Source: Ianthella basta (Eukaryota; Porifera; Demospongiae; Verongiida; Ianthellidae). Taken from it: DNA of 64,000 bases. Positions 12,478 to 26,300 of the stretch are shown in pieces (within the stretch, counting starts at the first letter, position 1; each line of letters starts with the position of its first letter). The position numbers and the translations under genes were made by a program. The stretch lies in the NCBI GenBank assembly GCA_964019415.1, contig OZ025876.1:3275272-3339271 (forward strand), in the 5' to 3' direction. A model generated the notes under the pieces. The model had not been told where the DNA came from and did no database searches. It saw only the letters and a list, made by a program, of their open reading frames with translations.

Positions 12478-13243
12478 AATGTGTAACACTACACTTGGCT
12501 GGGGAAGGGAGGTTGATAATGAGTATACTTCTCAACATCATTGTAGGTTAGGAACAAGGCCAGATGAAATGCTCGGCTCCTCTTGTTCCTTGAAGGATGT
12601 GTAGTATGTTTTGTGAGGTCTCAACGTGGCACACTCATTTCTATGCAATGCTGAGTGACACTGAATCAGCACTAAGTCACTGCTCCAGTCACTTAATATC
12701 CTTACGTAGTTACTGGAATCAACTCATTCATAAATTGAAGCATATAGTGTGGCTGTGATACAAAATGCACACCATTTTCTTCATTCCTGCAAGATAATGA
12801 GTAAACGTCATATTGAGTATCCATAGAATAATCACTATTGAGCAGGAATTATCACTATTGGGCACAAGGCAGTGTCTAGTGACCTATGTAACGTTACATA
12901 ATTATAACCATCTCCCTACAAGTACTTTCAGCCCAACATACACTACTCACCACTCAATCTTCAGTTCAATGTAAAACTTCAGCTGTCCAGCACCTTTGCA
13001 TTCCTGGCACTGCACCTGGCCATGACCATGGCAAGTGTAACACCTGAGGAGTGCAACAGGCAGGCAAATGAAGGTCAGTTGATCCAATTTGTCACATATT
13101 CTAAGCATTGCACAGAGATTCCCACAAACAATGTAGAATCCCTCATTGGATTGCTGTGCACAAACTTTAGAACTGAAGCTATCAAGAAAATTAATGAATA
13201 TTCAGGATTCCTACACAAACCCAATATTTGATGACCACTGTAC
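12471..13243 (-). pseudogene. Detached duplicate of an SSUH2-like internal exon and flanking introns
   Basis: This block matches 21277-21865 plus 25267-25577, i.e. part of the SSUH2-like gene as it was before a retroelement split it. On the minus strand 13043-12951 it retains a complete 93-nt exon with acceptor CTCCTCAG and donor GTGAGT. The exon encodes the zinc-knuckle pair CYTCHGHG...CQECKGAG and differs from the gene's own exon by a single synonymous base. No other SSUH2 exon is found around it, and it lies on the 3' side of the gene beyond receptor 1, so it is not part of that transcript. It could be a truncated segmental duplication or the remnant of a second SSUH2 gene. Confidence 0.75.
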
Positions 13244-14520
13244 AAGGCATTGTACATACTAGATTTACTTAGAAATGGTATAAATATGGTATCTTGCTTT
13301 GCTGTTAGCCACTTAATGAGGCATTTTCCTTGCATAGGACACCTGTTCTACAAAAAAGGCAGTGTCTGCAGCCCTTGTAGTGTGACTTGTAGCCATAATC
13401 AAGACAAGAGTGAGAGAGTGTTGCAATCACCTAGAAACTGCTCCTGACATCTACACGCTTTACTGCACTGTCCTTTGCTTACAGTAGGCTAAAGGCCTCA
13501 CCCAGGACTGTAGGCTGAGGAGGATCAGGGAGTTCTCAAGAACCCCCCCCCCCCCCCCCCCCACACACACAGCACTGTATGAGTTCCACTTGCCATTGAC
13601 AACTATACATTGTAGTCCCATGAATGTTTCATTCCATTTTACTTCAGTACCTGTAGTAACAGTTAGTTGATGCTGCTCAGCAGCACTCACAATATTGCAT
13701 CTGTGACATTTACAGTAATAGAAGCAAACAGTTCAAGCTTCTGCTAGAGCTTGATGGAACTTACATTTGAGTATGACTTGCAAAGGGTGTGAGCAGAAAT
13801 GTGTTCCCTTTGGCTGGACTTGAACCCTCCTATTTCCTGACCATGCAGTCTACAGGCCTGCTCACCTCACAACATAACATACAAGCAATCAAAGGCATCA
13901 GGATCAGTACATGCGACAACAATTCTGTGGGTCGATCATTTTAAGTGTTTCTGAAGAGAAATCTAGTGTGTGAGTGTGCTTCTGCTTTAACCCCAGAACA
14001 CTGTGCACTAGAAAACCATCTCCACTACATTCCCACTCTATCAGCATTTCCCTTGTCACTTCATTTAATTTCCCCATTGCTGTGAGTGGCATGGTGACCA
14101 TGACACAAGTGACCGTCAGCCGCGGTACTGTTTCAGTCGCAATTAAGTTGTACAGTGCCAACCCATATCTCAGTGCTTGGTTCAGTGGTGTTCATGTACA
14201 ATTGGTTTCCTATTCAGTGTCACAAACATATTTTAGGATAACAGCAAGCGTTGTTGGCTTTGCTCCTAGACTTTGTTCCTTGGCCGTCGCAGCTATATTG
14301 CAGGCATTTTCGACGAATATTTAGAACATTTCCTGTTCATGACAAAAAGAGGCCAATGGCGGAATCTAGAGAGACAGAAAATTCGTCACGATTAGAGTAA
14401 ACTTGAGCATTTTTTTCCTATGACGAAAATTAGAATGACGAATTTTTAGAGCGGATACGGTATACAATATTGAAATATAGTACACTGTCGTACCGTGACA
14501 AACACTTGCCACACCTAAGT
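13244..14520. other. Spacer with C20 tract and possible tRNA-derived SINE
   Basis: A run of 20 C lies at 13543-13562. On the minus strand, around 13880-13800, there is a tRNA-like region with a B-box match GGTTCAAGTCC and an upstream A-box-like stretch; it may be a SINE extending to about 13690. AT-rich sequence at 14300-14460 carries repeated TGACGAA/TTCGTCA strings. No gene is seen; the rest is upstream flank of receptor 1. Confidence 0.4.
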
Positions 14521-14654
14521 CTGCAGTAAGTGAGCTCCTTTCATTAACGCTGTTGTACTTTGGAACTCAATCATATCTCGTGCTGTACAGGTGCCATTGG
14601 CTTCAAAGGACTACACTGTAGGGTCGCTTAATCAGGACAGGTCCAGGTGTAGTT

Positions 14655-17503
14655 ATGGCCAGAATGGCAATATTTTGGCTCTTGGTCGGCCTTTGCTTTC
14701 GTTTGGGATATTCAGACCGAATCAGCCACGTTGGTCCGCAAACTGGCGAAAACGCTAATAGCACCGTCTACTTGGGAGGCCTTTTCCCCGTACACCGTGC
14801 AGGGCGTCTGCTCAATGCTGGCTTCGAGATGGCAATGGGCATGGTCTACGCGGTGAAGACTATTAACCAGAACGAGGAGATTCTGCCCCGCATCAGTCTC
14901 GGATTTGATATTCACGACACCTTTGGGCATGTAAACATGGCTTTGGAGGAATCTCTCGCGTTCCTTTCCCAACAGCGCGGTGGTATTGCAATCAGTGCAA
15001 ACGGTACTGAAAGATACTTTAGCGGAGTCGTTGGTACGACCTCCAGCTCTGTGTCTATCCCTGTGGCGTCACTTCTGAGACTGTTCAAACTTCCTCAGAT
15101 AAGCCCAGCATCCACTGCAGAATCGCTCAGCAACAAGGAAGAGTTCGAGTTCTTTTACCGTACGGTACCACCGGACAGCGGCCAGGTGCAGGTAATGTAC
15201 AACTTAGTGAAGCTCTTCAATTGGACTTATGTGTCGATCATTTACACTGCAGACGTATATGGAGAAAGCGGGTTCAAAGGGCTGCAAAAGGCGTTTGAAG
15301 AAGACAATAGTAGCAACATCTGCATAGCCAACAGTATACCACTGTCGACTGGGATAGGCGAGTTGGAATATGATGGTGTTGTGAATAGGTTGATGGAGAA
15401 CTACAGGAAGAATGCTACCGTTGTCATCCTGTTTGCTCTGCACATAACAGCTATAGGTGTAACACAAGCATGGCAACGTAGGCAGTCAGTGAATCCAGGA
15501 GATGAGATAACATGGATAGTTAGTGACAGTGCAGCCAGAATTCTACCCTGGGCTAGAGGAATGCTCGGTGTGTACCCTACATTGCGAGTCAGTGCTAAAT
15601 TCAGCACATGGTTTAAGCAGATTGGTGAGAGCAACACTGCGGGCAGCCCATGGGTGAGTGAGTACTTGGACAGCATCTTTGGATGTATGCTATACTCAAA
15701 TGGAACTTCACAGGGTGACTGCGACCATGAAAATGTAACCATTGGTGACATTGCAAACTATGAAACAACCATATTTGTACCTCCTACAATTGATGCAGTG
15801 TATGCATTTGCCCATGCATTGCATAACATGACTGCAGAAATGTGCAATTATACTTTATGTGATGCAATTCTTGAAACAGCTTCTTCACTAAAGATTAACG
15901 GGGATCTCTTTCGCCAATACCTTGGAAGAGTACAGTTTGCTGGTGTATCACAAGAAACAGTGGCGTTTGATGCCAACCAAGATCTTGAAGGTGGTGGGTA
16001 TATTATTGTCAATCTACAACCAACCACTGGCAATGAATCTGAGTACAAGGAGGTGGGGAATTGGTCAAACAGTGAACTCAACTTGAGAGTCGATGAGATA
16101 TGGTGGAATACCATTGATCAACAGCCACCTCTCTCTACCTGCAGCCTACCTTGTGCATTTGGGTACTTTGAGAGAATAGTTCCTGGTGAGGCTCAGTGCT
16201 GTTGGACCTGTGAACCATGTGGTGCTGAGCAGGTGAGTGATGGGAAGACCTGCACTAGCTGTCCTGCAGGTGAAATTCCTGACCAGCGACGACAATACTG
16301 CAGGCGGCTAACTTTGGGAGTTTTGGATTGGTCACATCCACTGGCTATGTCACTGCTGATTGTTTCATTACTTGGAGCTGCAATGACTGCTGTATTTATG
16401 GTTGTGTTTGTAGTTTTCAGGAAGACTCGAGTCATCAAGGCCACAAGTAGGGAACTAAGTGCTGTCATTCTTTGTGGAATTCTTCTATGTTACCTTCTTC
16501 CACTAATTTACATTGGAACACCACACGCAGTGTCTTGTGCACTTAGACGGTTTGGTATTGGCATTTGCCTGTCCCTCTGCTTTGGTGCCATGTTGGTGAA
16601 GCTGACTCGCATTCATCGAATTTTCAATCAAAAGACAATTTCTGTCAAACTGCCCCACTTTATTGACTGGAAGTCACAGCTAGTCTTTACTGCAATGATT
16701 GTGTCATTTCAGCTCCTTATTGGCACAGTGTGGCTCATAGTGGAGCACCCTGGAGTTACTGAACTGGTACACAGTGATTTTATCGAGCTCCGCTGTCAGG
16801 CCAATCCATACGCTGGTTTGTCTGTCAGTCTTGCCTACAACTTCCTCCTTTTGATTGGCTGCATCTACCTTGCAATTCGTACTCGGAAGGTGCCGGCTGA
16901 TTATAACGAAACCCGATTCATCCATATCACTGTTTTCTCTGTGTGTGTCATCTGGTTAGCATTCCTTCCCGTATACTACAGCACCACATTGCTGCACCCA
17001 ACCATCTATATCTCAAGTCAGATTGTGGCCATATTCATGACAGCAACATGCCTTGTTGTCTTTCTAATCATTCCCAAGTTGTACCTCTTGATTGTGAAGA
17101 AACAGACGCAGGAGTACACAACAACTCAGTACACTAGCAACACTGCTCAAGCTTCATACTGTACCAAGCAGAATTGTTCATGTGCATGCCATGCAGGTAC
17201 GTATGTGTATATATTATTGCTGGTTGCTGTAACTAGGCCTACTGAAGCATGTTGCATTGTAACCTGGCTAATGAACACACACAATCACCTGTATACTTGA
17301 TAAACAATAGTGGACTAATGAACAATGGTATTCATTCTTGCTAATTGTTCACAGGCATAATGGGGGCCATCCCTAAAGACAGTGATGTGCATTTGAAGAC
17401 AACTGCTAAGACTAGTGAAGAGGGAGGCAGCCAGTCTGCAGTACCAGTGGAAAGGACAGTCACAGTTGCATTTGCAGAGGAAGAAACGAAGACTGCAGAC
17501 TGA
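14655..17503 (+). CDS. Receptor 1: mGluR-like class C GPCR, type A
   Basis: Two coding exons, 14655-17196 and 17355-17503 (intron GTACGT...ACAG; phases agree), give 896 residues. A 65-base 5'UTR intron lies at 14526-14590. Order: signal peptide (1-20), Venus-flytrap ligand domain (about 35-490), nine-Cys linker (495-551), seven membrane segments (about 563-811), Cys-rich juxtamembrane tail (NCSCACHAG), and a short acidic tail ending in VAFAEEETKTAD. The seven-helix part has mGluR hallmarks: RKTRVIKATSREL, VCVIWLAFLPVYY, PKLYLL. Residues equivalent to mGluR1 Ser165, Thr188, Asp208, Tyr236 and Asp318 are present (about S131, T154, D174, Y202, D291). The glutamate side-chain contacts Tyr74, Arg78 and Lys409 are Ala, Met and Leu. 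Plasma-membrane chemoreceptor coupling to G proteins is inferred from the family. Confidence 0.9.
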
Positions 17504-17979
17504 AGCTCATCCTTTCTTTTCTGAATTATTACATAGGAGCATTTACTTAAGGGTCACTCATCTTACTGTAGGAACATTGTGCATACTACGTAGCACTTCT
17601 CATCAGTGGATAGTATCTGAGAAGCTTGCCAGTGTGTGTGTGTGTGTATTTTTATGCATAATATACTGTACGTGTGTGGGATGATAACACAAACTGTGTC
17701 AGGATGCGATTTGAAATAGTATCAAGATGAAGAGCTGGCAATCCATGAACAGTGGAGATGCCATGAAGTAAAAATATTGCTGATTTAGATATTGAGCCAT
17801 CACTGATTTAAGCAACTGCATGTGCCAAGTGTAGGTAGCTATAGTCAACTAGCATGTGGAACTAGCTTATGTAGGTGTTTATTCCCACATGGTATTATGT
17901 AGTGACCAAGCTAAGTGAGGTAGGTCCATACATATTACATCACACACTTTATTTAGGTAGAGCTAAGTGATGAAGCCAC
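17504..17979. other. 3' flank of receptor 1
   Basis: Probable 3'UTR and spacer, including a (TG)n tract near 17632-17648. It resembles the region after receptor 2 (42012-42930), showing that 3' flanks were duplicated together with the receptors. Confidence 0.5.
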
Positions 17980-18640
17980 CTGCAAAACAGCAGCTTCACT
18001 CTGGACTGGCTTGTGGCCATTTACGATCATGCCATCTGCCTTCTGCAATGTGTTTGCACCACACAGACAGTGCTACCAGGGCTTCCCGTACATTTGACAG
18101 TCTTGTTTTGGCCGGTGACAGCGAATGATGAGATGCACAGCTATTATAAAGATTAATATTCACGCTAGCTTTTTACTTTCATCTTGAGGAAGACCAGAGC
18201 ATCTGGTCAAAAGGCTGGCAAAGTTTCAAACCCTGTTGGATCAAGCTGGTATTTGGACCCTTTCACATGCCTACGCCAGCTGAGAAGCCCTCACTTCACT
18301 TGTATTTGGCATCTGTTGTGATGCTTCAGCAACTGATCAGAAGAGGAACCTATGTAAAGCTAAACCAAATAAGGTGCAACCTATTCTGTGGAGTGTCCTA
18401 AAGGAGTAGTCCAGACCCAGAGAAAGCAACAAGGTCTTTGTCGTTGGGGTTGTGAAAAATTTCACATTTGTTCCTGTTACTGTTGTTTTATAGCAGGTTT
18501 TGCCAACATCACGGCTCCTCTGCATGAACTACCAAAAAGATTACCACATTTGTGTGGTCTGAACAAGCAGCCTTCGCCAAATTGAAAACAGCACTGATTC
18601 ACTTGTGCAATCACTTGTGCATGCACTAGTGAGATGCTTC
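17980..18640 (+). pseudogene. Ty3/gypsy-type retrotransposon relic (RT and RNase H pieces)
   Basis: About 17975-18060 reads, with frame changes, as the RT block around the MPFGFCNAF motif (here decayed). About 18480-18590 reads as the connection and RNase H start, with GFANITAPLHEL and then a shifted FVWSEQAAFAKLK. Between them, 18150-18300 matches one arm of the palindromic element at 42422-42615, including AAGACCAGAGCATCTGGTC. A shorter copy of the same gypsy relic sits after receptor 2 at about 42930-43180. No LTRs were found. Confidence 0.55.
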
Positions 18641-20355
18641 AAACTCAAGGGTCATCGACAGTCACGAAATTGTTCATGACTGGCAATGACTCTCGAGGTC
18701 AAACATCTCACTAATCTGCCTTTCTTTCTTGCATGATTGCTCAAACCCATTTTGCCAATGCTGTAACACGAACCTTAAGCACATTGCAATAGCCCATGTC
18801 ACTGCTGCATTGGTTGAAGAGTAAAAAAGGTGAGGGATGCCAAGAGTAGCAAGCCAAGTGTGTGAAGATGCTAACAGTGAATTGGGCAATTAGGCTGATC
18901 ACACTCAAGCAGTTGGGCAACAGAGGCATGGATGAGGCTATGAAAGATTGGTGAAGAGAGGCATAGGTCCAAAGACTCCAGCAATGTGGTAGATGAGACA
19001 GAGGTTGAGGAGATGGGTATTCAAAATGAAGCCACTGGGGACAAAGGTATTAAGATGGCAATTAGGTTCTCTTCTCACATGCTTCAGAAGCATGTAAGTC
19101 AATTGAATAGAAAAAATTCTACATACACCATGGTGTCTTTATGAAAGTGCAAGAGAAGAATCTGTTGGACTTAGAAGAGGAATGCAAGTACAAACACTGA
19201 GCAGTGACAGAGGATTTAAAGAGGGAGAGTGATTTTAAAGGGGACCTGTGTCGTCTTGGTGCAGGTGAAGGATTCAGATGCATGGAGGTGGCAGGGTAAG
19301 TGGGGTGGGCTGGAGAAGCAGGGATTGTAGTAAAGGGAAGGTCAGTATGATGTGTTGGAATGTATGTGTGTGGTGTAAAGATATAATAATGGAGAGGAGC
19401 AACTGAGGAAACTGCATGATGTAAGGACAAACAGATGATCAATACATTTGTACTGGGCTACATCCCATCAGAGTCCTCAATAAAACTAAAAGTATAATTC
19501 ATAAATGATCCAGCTCTTTAGTAAGAGTATCAGTAGAATGAAATCGGTTTAAATTGCTTGTGGCCTGGGTGCCAGATTACAACCAAGCAGACTAGTGCTC
19601 CTTCTGCCACAACTCCAGCTGGTTTCAGCTGTGCATGCAGGTTACACCAGTATCATGCAGCAGTTTCCCTCTTCTGAACTGGGGGAAGCCAGCTATCATG
19701 CATGAGATGACACTCATCCTTCAAGTGTGGAGCAAGGGATGTACAGTTGGTGACTGTCTACGATAGAGTATGTACCTATTGGTTGTCCTGACCCTACACA
19801 ACTTACACTGGTAGTGATTTGTGACTATCAATCAACCAGAGCAAGCACTCTGGTCTCCATATTGTAACTGGCACAGTTGCAATGGTACGTGTGCAGCTGG
19901 CTCTGACATGAGAATGGGTAGCTCTCCTAAAGTGCACCAGCTTGAAACAGAGTTGGAACTTCGGTGACAGTTTAACCAGATGGTCTCGTATGGTCGTTTT
20001 GCCAATTTTGTCCTCTGGTCTAGGGTGAGAGTAAAAGGCTAGCACAAGCACACATCATGTATAGCCTTACATCTTATCATTTGCTGTCAATGGTAGTCAG
20101 GTTGGCATCGCTGGAAGTTGCAGATCACCAGTAACATGCAATCTGCAGATTCATTTGAATGGGACACTCCATCTTTCACTGTCATTGGCATTCATAAGAA
20201 ACAGTAGTCATTGCCATCAAACAGCCCACATACAGCAGCTAACATGCAGCAGCTAACAAAGATACAGTCTAGCCTGTGGACATCCTACAAACCATCTGAG
20301 GGTTGGAGTACAAACGCTAAGTCTATAGCATGTAAACTGCTCCACTTTGTCCCCA
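18641..20355. other. Spacer, no gene recognised
   Basis: Mixed AT-rich and repeat-like sequence. Open frames are short and lack coding character or splice-linked partners. The end nearest 20355 should contain the 3'UTR of the minus-strand SSUH2-like gene. Confidence 0.35.
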
Positions 20356-23300
20356 TTAGAGTACACTGCATCCCCAGCAGCAGGTTTGGGGGTAGGAATC
20401 AGTGTACACCAGACGGTTATCACCATACACAAAGTAGGTGAACTCCTTGGCCTTCCAAATACTCCTTACTTCGGACACAGGGATAATACGCACACAATGA
20501 CGCTGTAGTAGTACAAGTGGAAAAGGGAAAGAGACAAGAATGTTTCTTCTACACAGAACAACTACTACAGTGCATGCTATCTGCTGCACACCAGGAAACT
20601 ACATGGGGAATATAGTATATACAGTAAGGGGTGGTATGTAGGGTATTGCACAGGTCACCTCCACGTAGTGTTGTATGTTTCCATTTTGCAAATGCCAAGG
20701 AAGTCATTAATTGCACTAAATGCATGTATACAGCTGATCTACTACTGTATTTGGAGATAGATCAAAATTTGGTCTAAACGTGTCCCCAATGACTATGAGA
20801 CAATTAATGCATAGATCATCCTTGATCCCTCCACCAACACATCAAGCTCTTCCTCCTACCTGCATATGGATAAGCTCTTTGTTTGCAAACTGCCTCAAGT
20901 GGGAGTCCAAAAGCCGTTGTGAAGCACTGTTGATCTCTGCCTCCTGGAAACCAACCACTGGGTACAGCTACAGAATAGGGTCAACAACAGACCAGTTTAG
21001 TGTAGAGTATATGTCATCCATTACATAATGTCACCATGAAGGCAGCCCTTCAGCATATCTCAAAGACACTGTACACATACACATGTACAGACAGTGCTTT
21101 ATTACACAAACCCTTGGCTGCTGATCCTCAAAGGCTAGTGTTCCAGTAGCTCCTCTGATCAGCTCATCTGGGAGGGCTGTCCTCTCTACAATGTGGTCCA
21201 ACTTGTGGTTCTTCCTAAGGAGGGAGTAGAGTGCCAACAGATGCAAGCAATGCTGGCTTGACTCCAAACACCTATTAAATGTGTAACATTGCACTTGGGG
21301 CTGAGGAAGGGAGGTTGATAATGAGTATACTCCTCAGCATCATTGTAGGGTTGGAACAAGGCCAGATGAAATGCTCGGCTCCTCTTGTTCCTTGAAGGAT
21401 GCATAGTATGTTTTGTGAGGTGTCAACGTGGCACACTCATTTCTATGCAATGCTGAGTGACACTGAATCAGCACTTAGTCACTGCTCTAGCCTCCTAGTT
21501 TCTGTGCATTTTATGCCAGTATACAGGGTGGGTGCATGTTGGAGGCACTGAAACTTCCACACAGCCATCTTGGTGTCTGGAAACTTCTATGTAATATCCT
21601 CCTTACCTAGTTGCTGAAATCAACTCTCATAAAATGAAGCATATAGTGTGGCTGTGATACAAAATACATTTAAACACACCATTTACTTCATTTCTGCAAG
21701 ATAATAAGTAAACATCATATTGAATATCCATAGAATAAACACTAATGAGCAGGACATGCCTTGGGCACAAGGCAGTGTCTAGTGACCTATGTAACGTTAC
21801 ATAATTATAACCATCTCTCTTACAAGTGCAAGTACAAACACTTTCAACCCACCATACAGCACTCAACTGAAAGATGGTAAGTTGATTGAAAATGGCGGAT
21901 TGTGTACGATGGACAGTGTGATTCACAGTTTGATCTGCTGATCGCTTCTCAGTGTTCACAATGCCTTGCTGTCGGTGTAACGCCAGCGGCACATGTGCCA
22001 GATGTAAGTGTTCCAAGGAAGGATCAAATTGTCGGGATTGCTTTCCCGGGAGATTAGGAAAGTGTTCAAATCCTGCCCTTGCTACGACAGCCGATGATTT
22101 GCTGGCAGATAGTACGCAACCACATGATTCTTCTATCGTTGAAGAGGAGCCCAACAGCGTGGAGGAGACTAATGCGAGCATTCCTCAGACTTCGCCAGCT
22201 TCGAACTGCCCACCCCTGCCTCCCTTCGAACTCTCCAGAGCCCCAAATTTCATGTGGGGCTCAATGACAGGAGAACAGTTTTGTAAGAAGATTGACAAAT
22301 GTTACGAAGAAATGGTGACGTGGAGGAGGAACATTTTCAAGATTCCATCAGGGAAGCAGGGACAGGCCTTTGTAGGTGAACTTGCGAAGTTGTATGGCTC
22401 TTTTGGTGAGGCTACCTCAATGGAGTGCATTGCCCTCAAAGCTGCCATGACGTTTCCATCCCTCATTCTGCAAAAACCATCACGTCAGTCCAAATCAAAG
22501 GACCATGTCCTGTGTATCCAGCAAAGAATGCAGCTGTGGGGTAATGGTGAACTGAACAAGCTATTGGAAGAAGTTAGGGCCATACAGTCACATCTACCCC
22601 CAATTAATCATGACAACAATCAATCTAAAAACATCGCAAGAAGATTTGCTGAACTGATGGCAGAAGGCAAGATTCGGGCTGCAACACGTCTACTGGACAA
22701 CAGTGGTGACGGTAAAGCAGGAGTGCCACTTGTTCCCAATGATGTCATTGAGACTTCAGAGGGTTCATGCACTGTGCGGGATGCTCTGATCAAGAAACAT
22801 CCACCAGCACAACCATATGATCCCTCAACTCTACATCAGCCGACAAATGAGACTCTACCTTTCCACCGCATGTTGTTTGAGTCAATCAATGCAACCGCCA
22901 TACACACAGCTGCTCTGAAAACCAATGGAAGCCATGGACCCTCCAACTTGGATGCTGCAGCATGGCGTCGCATGTGCTGCTCGTTCAAGGGGTCATCACA
23001 GGAGTTATGTGAAGCTGTTGCGAAAGTTGCCAGAAGACTTGCTGGTAGTCCACTGGACCCTCATCCTATCCAAGCCCTTATAGCAAGTCGTCTGGTAGCA
23101 CTAAACAAGTGCCCTGGGATTCGACCTATTGGAGTGGGGGAGGTGAGTCGGAGGATCATTGGCAAGGCAATCCTCTCGGTGATTTCCGAAGACATTGAGC
23201 AGGTTGCAAGCACATATCAGCTGTGTGCTGGTCAGAAGGGTGGTTGTGAAGCAGCAGTGCATGCAATGAGAAACTTCCTGGAACATGATGACACTGAGGG

Positions 23301-26300
23301 GCTGCTCTTTGTCGACGCAACCAATGCTTTCAACACACTTAATCGTGAAGCTGCATTGAGGAACATCCAAGTCCTGTGTTTGTCACTTGCCAATGTGGTT
23401 TAAACACGTACAGGCTTCCACCCAATCTGTACATCAATGGTGAGGCAATAACGTCATCAGAGGGTACTACTCAGGGTGATCCACTCGCCATGAGTATCTA
23501 CACCATTGCGACCTTACCTTTGATCATGGAACTAGACAACCCTTCAAAACAGCTGTGATTTGCAGATGATGCGGCTGCTGCAGGAAGATTGCAAGCAGTG
23601 AAGCAGTGGTGGGACAGGTTGGCAGAAAGAGGGCCAAAATACGGCTACTCTGTAAATCCATCCAAAACCTGGCTAGTCGTTAAGGAATGTCATCTCAACT
23701 CTGCCAAAGAACTCTTCAAGGACACTGGTGTTCAGGTCACAGCCGAGGGAAAAGTATATCTGGGATCCTTCATTGGCCCAGATGACAAGAAGGATCTGTT
23801 TGTGCAAGACAAGGTTGACAGCTGGTTAGGAGAGCTTGAAGAACTTTCCTCCATTGCCATCACCCAGCCTCATGCCGCTTTTTGTGCCTTCACACACGGA
23901 GTGATGAATAAATGGTGGTATCTGTTCAGGACTATCGGAGAGATTGCAGACAGTCTAGAGCCCTTAGAAGAAGCCATCAGGTACAAGTTTGCCCGTGCTG
24001 TAACGGGACGCCCAACATTCAGTGAGAATGAAAGAGATATTCTATCACTCCCAGCAAGAATGGGAGGGCTAGACCTTTGCAAACCAATGGAATCAGCCCA
24101 AGAAGAATACATGAACTCGTGTACTGCAACGGCACCCCTAGTCCAAGCTGCCTCTCAACAGGAAAGAGCACAGATGCACGAATGTTCAGCTGAAGTAGCA
24201 ACCGTCAAGAATGAGCTTAAAGCCCAGAAGAGAAAACACCTAAAGGAAAAAGCAGAAGCCATACGATACAATGCCTCAAATGACATGAAGCTTGCTATGG
24301 ACTTAGTAAAGGAGAAGGGGGCATCTAGCTGGCTCAGTGTTCTTCCAATTGAGGAGTTTGGCTTCTTCTTACATAAGGGAGCATTCCGGGATGCCGTTGC
24401 CTTGCGGTACGTATGGCAGCCACCCAATCTCCCAAATGTGTGTGTTTGTGGCAAGAACCTGACTGTGGATCATGCCTTCACCTGCCCCACAGGTGGACTA
24501 CCAACGCTGAGGCATAACGACATCAGGGACCTTATGGCTGACCTCATGGCAGAGGTCTGCAACAATGTCTGCACAGAACTAGAGCTACAGCCCCTGTCTG
24601 GTGAAGCACTGCAAAGAAGATCTGCCAACTGTCAAGATGGTGCCAGAGTGGATATCAGAGCTGAGGGGTTCTGGGAGCGGTCACAGAATGCATTCTTCGA
24701 CGTAAGGGTATTCAATCCCATCGCACCAAGTAACCGTTCCCGAAGCCTTTCTGCCACATACCAACAGCACGAGAAGCTAAAGAGAAGAGAATATGAACAG
24801 AGGATTCGAGAAGTGGATCACGGTTCCTTTACACCCATTGTCTTGGCAGCAACAGGAGGGATGGGCAATGCGGCACAAGTGACATTCAAGAGAATGGTGT
24901 CAATGCTTGCAGCAAAACGTGAACAACCCTATAGCAAAGTGATGAACGTGGTACGATGCATGCTCAATTTCTCGTTGATCAAGTCCCAAATCAGGTGAAT
25001 CAGGGGCTCAAGATGAACCGTGGGTCGTGCGGTCAAGACCCCGATTTGCATGATTGCCAGTGAGGGGCGTGTCCCCTCAATCTAACTTGTCATCCTATGA
25101 CCCAATTAACTGCAATCCATATTCCCTTAACATTTTCCCTTTCTTTTCCCAATGTATATGTGTTATGTATGGGCAGTGCGCATGTGTGCCTATTACTGTT
25201 ATCATAGAAGAAAGAAAAAGATGGTAAACTATTGTGCAAACGTGCAACAACCCCTAAAATAAAAAACATACAGCACTCACCACTCAATCTTCAGTTCAAT
25301 GTAAAACTTCAGCTGTCCAGCACCTTTGCATTCCTGGCACTGCACCTGACCATGACCATGGCAAGTGTAACACCTGAGGAGTGCAACAGACAGGCAAATG
25401 AAGGTCACTTGATCCAATTTGTCACATATTCTAAGCATTGCACAGTGATTCCCACAAACAATGTAGAATCCCTCATTGGATTGCTGTGCACAAACTTTAG
25501 AACTGAAGTTATCAAGAAAATGATTTTTTCAGGATTAGAACACAAAACCAGTAACTGCTGACCACTGTACAAGGCAGTTCTCGGTAGCTTGCTTCAGTTG
25601 AGAGGCAGGGTTTACAGAGAGAGTATTTAGCTTAACTGCTGAAGTACGATGAAAATGTTGAACATAACTACTGAAGTATGATGTGACAATTCTGTCTGAT
25701 TCAGGAGCATTAGTAAGCACAATCTGCTGAAGAGAGTGGTTCATCTTGAACGTTTCAACCCTGACGGTTGTCATCACAAGTTGGATTCTGGATCCATCAT
25801 GGACTCCCTTTCTTCGCCCAAGTAGAAGTCACATGATCAGAAGTGCTGCGGTGGGTAGTCCAAACTCTATATAAGGGGGGCAACTTTTGTGACACTTCAA
25901 CCTGCTGATGACAACCCTCAGGTCGAAACATTCAGGATGAATCACTCTCTTCAACAGATTGTGCTTACTAGCACTCCTTAATCAGAGAGAATTGTCACAT
26001 CATCATCTAGAATCAGCGCAATCAGAAATCCTTACTCAATAACTAGTGAATTATGATGAAAAAGAATGAAGTATAATGATAAAAAACAAGGTGTGATGAT
26101 AATGAACAAAATTTTGCGCACTGATTTTATACTATTAACAAAAATCTATGGTGCATAGAATAACTAATTGCTGAGCCACGCACTTCAGTGCACATTTGTA
26201 AACACTGACTGCCTCTAGTCACCACTTGTAGGCACACCTGGCCACTAACCATAGCAACCCACATATGGACTCACACTTTGCGGCCTGACCCATGGCAGAA

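Noticed and set aside
13022-13231. Conserved small ORF (MTMASVTPEE...) found again at 25352-25561
   Set aside because: It is antisense to the SSUH2 exon and its flanking intron; conservation comes from the exon on the other strand.
14655-17503. GABA-B receptor identity
   Set aside because: A nine-Cys linker follows the ligand domain and the helix motifs are mGluR-type; GABA-B receptors lack that linker.
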